From: Mesorhizobium neociceri
GTDB lineage: Bacteria > Pseudomonadota > Alphaproteobacteria > Rhizobiales > Rhizobiaceae
Direction: 5' to 3'
Assembly (NCBI RefSeq): GCF_013520985.1
Contig: NZ_JACDTY010000030.1
Location: 1 to 56,110, forward strand
Length of the DNA stretch: 56,110 nt
Under the pieces are notes generated by a model, which was not told the DNA's origin, did no database searches, and saw only the letters and a list, made by a program, of their open reading frames with translations. The position numbers were made by a program, and so were the translations under genes. Below, piece after piece: positions 52,385-56,110 of the stretch (the stretch's first letter is position 1; each line of letters opens with the position of its first letter).

Positions 52385-53239
52385 TCAGCCGCGCTTCAGG
52401 AAAGCCCGTGCCGCGTAAAGGCTCACCGCTGCGGCGTTCGACACATTGAGCGAGCGGATGGCGCCGGGCATGTCGAGGCGGGCGAGTGTCGTCACCGTCT
52501 CGCGCGTCTTCTGGCGCAGGCCTTTGCCTTCGGCGCCCAGCACCAGCGCGATCTTTTCGCCTGAAAAACTCGTTTCAAGTTCCGCCGGTCCGTCCGAATC
52601 GAGGCCGATGGTCTGGAAGCCGGCTTCGTGCAGTTGGCCCAGCGCGTCGGCGAGGTTCTTCACCTCGATCTGGTCGATATGCTCCAGCGCGCCGGAAGCC
52701 GATTTTGCCAGCACGCCGGATTCCTGCGGGCTGTGGCGGGCCGTGGTGATCAGCGCGCCGGCGCCGAAGGCGACCGCCGAGCGCAGGATGGCGCCGACAT
52801 TGTGCGGGTCGGTGACCTGGTCGAGCACCAGCACCAGTTTCGTGTCGCCGAGCGCGTCAAGGCGCTTCGGCTTCAGCGGTTCGGCCTCGATCAGCACGCC
52901 CTGATGCACGGCGTCCGAGCCGGTGATCTTGTCGATTTCCTTCGGCTCGACCAGCTCGGCCTTGAACGGCAGAGCGGCGAGATCGGCAATCGCCAGCCGC
53001 TCGGCGGCGTTGCGCGTCACCAGCATCTTTTTGATCCGCCGGCGTGGATTGTCGAGCGCAGCGCGCACCGTGTGCAGGCCATAGAGTCGCACCAGCCCGT
53101 CGGCGGCGTTCTCGCCGGGCGGCACCCGCTGGCGCGGCCGGAAGGCAGGCGCGCCGCCGGCCTTCTCGTCGCGGTGGGCGCGACGCAGCTTGGCGTAATG
53201 GGTGTCTTTGGCGGTCTTGGGGGTGTTGTCATTGCTCAT
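52385..53239 (-). CDS. rlmB: TrmH-family 23S rRNA 2'-O-methyltransferase (RlmB-type)
   Basis: A 284-aa SPOUT enzyme. A basic N-terminal extension precedes the substrate-binding domain (VRLYGLHTVRAALDN, about residues 48-62). SPOUT motifs are VTDPHNVGAILRSA, VLGAEGKGL and SLNVSNAAAVSLY, which together form the knotted S-adenosylmethionine site. RlmB methylates G2251 in 23S rRNA; the exact site here is inferred by family. It converges on the glyoxylate unit and is divergent from the tRNA pair. Confidence 0.92.
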   Translation of the reverse strand: MSNDNTPKTAKDTHYAKLRRAHRDEKAGGAPAFRPRQRVPPGENAADGLVRLYGLHTVRAALDNPRRRIKKMLVTRNAAERLAIADLAALPFKAELVEPKEIDKITGSDAVHQGVLIEAEPLKPKRLDALGDTKLVLVLDQVTDPHNVGAILRSAVAFGAGALITTARHSPQESGVLAKSASGALEHIDQIEVKNLADALGQLHEAGFQTIGLDSDGPAELETSFSGEKIALVLGAEGKGLRQKTRETVTTLARLDMPGAIRSLNVSNAAAVSLYAARAFLKRG

Positions 53240-53339
53240 GGCCGGCTTCTATAGCCGCGTCGCCGGGCCGTGGATACAGGCAGAAAGCCGGCTTGCCGCG
53301 TGGGCAGTCAAAATCCGCGCATTTTGCCCAGACGTGCGG

Positions 53340-53368
53340 TTGACACCCACTGGCCTTGCCGCCATAAG
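53340..53368 (+). promoter_or_regulatory. Promoter for the tRNA-Tyr/tRNA-Gly transcript
   Basis: TTGACA (53340-53345), a 17-bp spacer and CATAAG (53363-53368) form a good sigma-70-type promoter about 80 bp before the tRNA-Tyr gene. Confidence 0.6.
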
Positions 53369-53449
53369 GCGCTTCGCTGATTTCGGACAAAACCTTGGTT
53401 TCGACCTGATCGGCGAGAATGCCTCGTTGCAAGGCTTCGACGGCAGGCT

Positions 53450-53534
53450 GGAGAGGTGCCCGAGTGGTTAAAGGGGACGGACTGTAAATCCGTTAGCTTA
53501 GCTTACGTTGGTTCGAATCCAACCCTCTCCACCA
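53450..53534 (+). tRNA. tRNA-Tyr (anticodon GTA)
   Basis: An 85-nt class II tRNA with a long variable arm. Acceptor GGAGAGG pairs with CCTCTCC; the anticodon loop CTGTAAA gives GUA; the T-arm is GGTTCGAATCC; ACCA is encoded. Confidence 0.96.
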
Positions 53535-53561
53535 CTGCCAGCCCGCGAGCCCCAGGACGAT

Positions 53562-53635
53562 GCGGGTATAGCTCAGTGGTAGAGCAGCAGCCTTCCAAGC
53601 TGAATATGCGGGTTCGATTCCCGCTACCCGCTCCA
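53562..53635 (+). tRNA. tRNA-Gly (anticodon TCC)
   Basis: A 74-nt tRNA. Acceptor GCGGGTA pairs with TACCCGC; D-arm AGCTCAGTGGTAGAGC; anticodon loop CTTCCAA gives UCC; T-arm GGTTCGATTCC; CCA is encoded. It lies 27 bp after tRNA-Tyr, so they share a transcript. Confidence 0.96.
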
Positions 53636-53750
53636 AACTTCCCTCAGATCTTGGCAAATAGCTTCACGACGTTGCCGTCGGTGAGCGGCAGGACCGGCTG
53701 TACGCCCTTGGCCATTGATCGCCAGGAGGTTCACCGAGCTGGTGGAAGCG

Positions 53751-53786
53751 ACGCCCGACAACCGCAAAGCGGCGTCGGGCGTGTTT
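53751..53786 (+). terminator. Possible terminator after the tRNA transcript
   Basis: ACGCCCGAC (53751-53759) pairs perfectly with GTCGGGCGT (53774-53782), followed by a short GTTTA. The T run is weak. Confidence 0.45.
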
Positions 53787-53815
53787 AGGCGCGATGCAGA
53801 AGCAGGCGCTGTACC

Positions 53816-54277
53816 CTAGTTGTTGAACGCCGACGCGACCTGATGCTGCTGCGGCACCTGGCCGTTCGGCGTCAGCTTGTCGACAATGCCGGGCAGGGCG
53901 GTGGACAATTGCTTGAGCAGTTCCTGCTCGTCGAGCCCGGTCCTTTGCGCGATCTCGCGAATGACCTGCGGACCAATCGCTCTGCCAAGATCATTGGCAT
54001 TGATCGGCTGGTTCTGCCCGGTGCCGACCCACGAGTCAGCGACGTTGCCCTGGCCGGCGTCCTTCAACTTGTCGAGCAGTCCACCCAGTCCGCCGAGCAG
54101 GCCGCCATCGCCGGAGGCGGTGGTGCCGGTGGGGGCGGGCGTTTGAGGCTGGGCGGGCTCGTCGGGCTGTTCGGCACTTCTGCCGCTCAGCATCTTTCCG
54201 ACCAGCAGCGCGCCGAGCGCGATCATCAGCGGTTTGGTGATGTTGCCGCCGGGTACGGCGTTGTCAAAGAGTCCCAT
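53816..54277 (-). CDS. YidB/DUF937 family protein
   Basis: A 153-aa protein. A Gly/Leu-rich segment (GGLLGGLGGLLDKL, about residues 58-71) and the conserved C-terminal core (GNVADSWVGTGQNQPINANDLGRAIG, then GLDEQELLKQLSTALP) are those of the YidB family. GGAGG precedes the ATG. A Pro/Gln-rich linker lies at residues 34-55. Function is unknown. It converges with the tRNA unit. Confidence 0.88.
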   Translation of the reverse strand: MGLFDNAVPGGNITKPLMIALGALLVGKMLSGRSAEQPDEPAQPQTPAPTGTTASGDGGLLGGLGGLLDKLKDAGQGNVADSWVGTGQNQPINANDLGRAIGPQVIREIAQRTGLDEQELLKQLSTALPGIVDKLTPNGQVPQQHQVASAFNN

Positions 54278-54409
54278 AGGTCCAATCCTCCATAACGACC
54301 AAGCCCGTCCCGTCGGCTAGAATGGAGCACGCGGGCGGAATTTCAAGTTGGCTTGAGCTTTTGACAATCATGTGACCATGATCGGCCGGCGAGGGAATGG
54401 AGAGGAAAA

Positions 54410-54667
54410 ATGGGTATCATCAGCTGGATTATCCTCGGCGTCATCGCCGGCTTCATCGGCAGCAAGATCGTCAACAAGACCGGCCAGGGCCTGATCATGG
54501 ATATCGTGCTCGGCATCGTCGGCGCCATTGTCGGCGGCCTGATCTTCAGCGCCTTCGGAGCCTCGGGCGTGACCGGCCTCAACATCTGGAGTCTGATCGT
54601 CGCCGTCATCGGTTCGGTGGTCGTGCTGTGGGCCTATCACAAGTTCTCCGGCAAGCGGACGCTTTAG
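54410..54667 (+). CDS. GlsB/YeaQ/YmgE family stress-response membrane protein
   Basis: An 85-aa protein with three hydrophobic segments and the family pattern IISWIILGVIAGFIGSKIV then GLIMDIVLGIVGAIVGGLIF. These transglycosylase-associated small membrane proteins are induced by envelope stress; the mechanism is unknown. GGAGAGG precedes the ATG. It stands alone. Confidence 0.92.
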   Translation: MGIISWIILGVIAGFIGSKIVNKTGQGLIMDIVLGIVGAIVGGLIFSAFGASGVTGLNIWSLIVAVIGSVVVLWAYHKFSGKRTL

Positions 54668-54732
54668 CGCCAGTCTGCCGATTGGCTGGCTGCCGGACGT
54701 CTTTGACCTTCTTCGATGCGTTGCCGCAGGAG

Positions 54733-55620
54733 TCAGGCGACGACGGTCAGTCTGCGCTTGCGCTCATCCAGCGACACGATGGTCAGTCCGCTCGCGACCA
54801 CCAGCAGGATGCCGCACACGGCCAGGGCATTCGGGAACTGCCCGAACACCAGCACACCTGAAATGACTGCCCATACGGTGAAGCAGTAGTAGAACGGCGC
54901 CACGACGCCGGTCGGCCCGACGCGATAGGCCATGAAGATGAAGAAATGGCCGAAGATCAGGAAGAACCCGGCGCCGGCCATCAAAAGCAGGTGACGGGCT
55001 TCCGGCATCACCCAGCGCTCTGAAACCAGATGCGCGGCACCCGCGCCGATCAGCACCACCACGACGGCGGAAATGGCGACGATCATGCCCGGTACCTCGG
55101 CCGGAACGCGCCTGCCGGCGAGATCGCGCGCCGCCGACAGCGCGGCGTTGCCGAGCGCCAGCAAGGCATAGATCGAGATGCCTTCCATGGTCGGCTGCGC
55201 CACCATGACCGCCCCGACGAAGCCGAGCCCGATCAGCGCCATGCGCACGCCGCCGATCCGCTCGCCGAACAGGATGGAGGAGCCGACCAGCATCAGGAGC
55301 GGCGTGATCTGCCCGAGCGCGGTCGAATCGGCGATCTGCATGTTGGCCAGCGCCACCACGTAGCAAAGGATCGCCGCCAGCTCGAGCAGGTTGCGGCGCA
55401 GCACGCGTTTGTCGAAGATCAGCGGGATCTGCCTGCCATAGCCGAGCAGGAACAGCAACGGCATGCCCCACAGCGTGGCCGCGACCCCGCGCAGGAACAG
55501 CACTTCATAGGAGGGCAATCCCGCGGTGGCGAGCTTCATCATCGTGTCGTTGACGAGGTAGGACCCCGTCGAAACGATCATGAACAACGGGCCGCGTATG
55601 GAGGTGGGGATGAAATGCAT
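54733..55620 (-). CDS. DMT-superfamily (EamA) transporter
   Basis: A 295-aa inner-membrane protein with about ten predicted helices in two EamA repeats (about residues 8-140 and 150-285). Features include VLFLRGVAATLWGMPLLFLLG and the second-repeat motif APFYYCFTVWAVISGVLVFGQ. Related proteins export metabolites or amino acids; the substrate cannot be inferred. It converges with the GlsB gene and is divergent from tuf. Confidence 0.9.
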   Translation of the reverse strand: MHFIPTSIRGPLFMIVSTGSYLVNDTMMKLATAGLPSYEVLFLRGVAATLWGMPLLFLLGYGRQIPLIFDKRVLRRNLLELAAILCYVVALANMQIADSTALGQITPLLMLVGSSILFGERIGGVRMALIGLGFVGAVMVAQPTMEGISIYALLALGNAALSAARDLAGRRVPAEVPGMIVAISAVVVVLIGAGAAHLVSERWVMPEARHLLLMAGAGFFLIFGHFFIFMAYRVGPTGVVAPFYYCFTVWAVISGVLVFGQFPNALAVCGILLVVASGLTIVSLDERKRRLTVVA

Positions 55621-55917
55621 CGGACGAGCAAATCAGACCGGCGCCGCAGCGGCAATGGGCCACGCGCGGGCTGCCAATCCGGCAGGGAAGGGCCAGGACA
55701 TGGCCGGGAGTTGCAGATACGCGCTGAAGCCCGCTGCCCCCATTTCATTTCCCGTCGCGCGTTCCTATATCGGCGCCATATCCCCGCAATCGGATCATCG
55801 GTTCGGACCGAGTGGACAGCGCACCCGGCCACAAGGCACTTGTGTTTTTCGGCCGTAGTCGCTAATCGCCCCGCATTCGACTGAACTGAAGGTCAAGGCC
55901 GTCCAAGGAAAGAGACT

Positions 55918-56110
55918 ATGGCAAAAGGTAAATTCGAGCGTAACAAGCCTCATGTGAACATTGGCACGATTGGCCACGTCGATCATGGCAAGACGTCGCT
56001 GACGGCGGCGATCACGAAGTATTTTGGCGAATACAAGCGCTACGACCAGATCGATGCGGCGCCGGAAGAGAAGGCCCGCGGCATCACCATTTCGACGGCT
56101 CACGTCGAAT
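55918..56110 (+). CDS. tuf: Elongation factor Tu, 5' part (cut by the window end)
   Basis: The first 64 codons of EF-Tu. The G1 P-loop GHVDHGKT and the start of switch I (EKARGITISTAH) are visible. AAGGAAAGAG precedes the ATG at 55918. EF-Tu delivers aminoacyl-tRNA to the ribosome as a GTPase. Its location after tRNA-Tyr and tRNA-Gly recalls the tRNA-tuf linkage in other proteobacteria, though 2.3 kb of other genes lie between them here. Confidence 0.97.
   Translation, partial: MAKGKFERNKPHVNIGTIGHVDHGKTSLTAAITKYFGEYKRYDQIDAAPEEKARGITISTAHVE

Overview
The window is GC-rich chromosomal DNA from an alphaproteobacterium of the order Hyphomicrobiales (Rhizobiales). It is most like Mesorhizobium; that genus is an inference from gene content and repeat style, not from a database match. 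Supporting clues are an NDUFA12-type complex I subunit, the aroQ-accB-accC-aat order, a BA14K-like protein, an RNase E with an acidic insert in its S1 domain and a GWW tail, and mosaic palindromes between genes. Most of the window is core chromosome. I see no intact insertion sequence, prophage, integrase, rRNA or CRISPR array.

Layout. 1-6 kb: a transglutaminase-like cysteine peptidase beside small tandem hairpins, a tandem PilZ protein, a PAS_5 protein, an unassigned gap with an orphan plus-strand terminator, a BNR/Asp-box gene interrupted by an in-frame TGA, a MoaD/ThiS-like protein, a rhomboid protease and a CBS protein. 6-11.4 kb: gatB behind a structured leader, a GNAT enzyme, a LuxR-type regulator with a CRP-like palindrome upstream, and the panB-panC pair. 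11.6-18.5 kb: NDUFA12, DUF2155 and SnoaL/NTF2-like genes face the minus-strand series M48 protease, DsbA-like, aroQ, accB, accC, aat. 18.6-30 kb: aminotransferase, glutaminase, rne, cell-wall amidase, PBP1A, prfB (programmed +1 frameshift) and a GFA protein.

30-38 kb is more accessory: small secreted proteins, a divergent NmrA/LysR pair, a second GFA protein, an OmpA lipoprotein, a DEAD-box helicase and nadK. 38-45 kb holds the most unusual gene, a 1017-aa exported protein that joins an N-terminal caspase-like domain lacking its catalytic Cys to a C-terminal CHAT protease domain with an intact His/Cys pair. Divergent from it runs a polyamine-type binding protein, amidase and TetR regulator unit with no transporter permease or ATPase in the window. 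45-56 kb: tRNA-Thr, small membrane and secreted proteins, the iclR / gcl-hyi-glxR glyoxylate module, a mosaic palindromic repeat, an RlmB-type methyltransferase, tRNA-Tyr and tRNA-Gly, YidB, GlsB and EamA proteins, and the 5' end of tuf.

Working together: gcl, hyi and glxR convert two glyoxylate to tartronate semialdehyde and then glycerate, probably under the IclR regulator whose promoter region carries palindromic A/T-rich motifs. accB/accC supply two acetyl-CoA carboxylase subunits, panB/panC make pantothenate, and the amidase and PBP1A act on peptidoglycan. The observations most worth following are the pseudocaspase-CHAT protein, the TGA at a conserved Trp position in the BNR gene, the orphan terminator that suggests a small RNA near 2.7 kb, and the alternative hairpins in the gatB leader.
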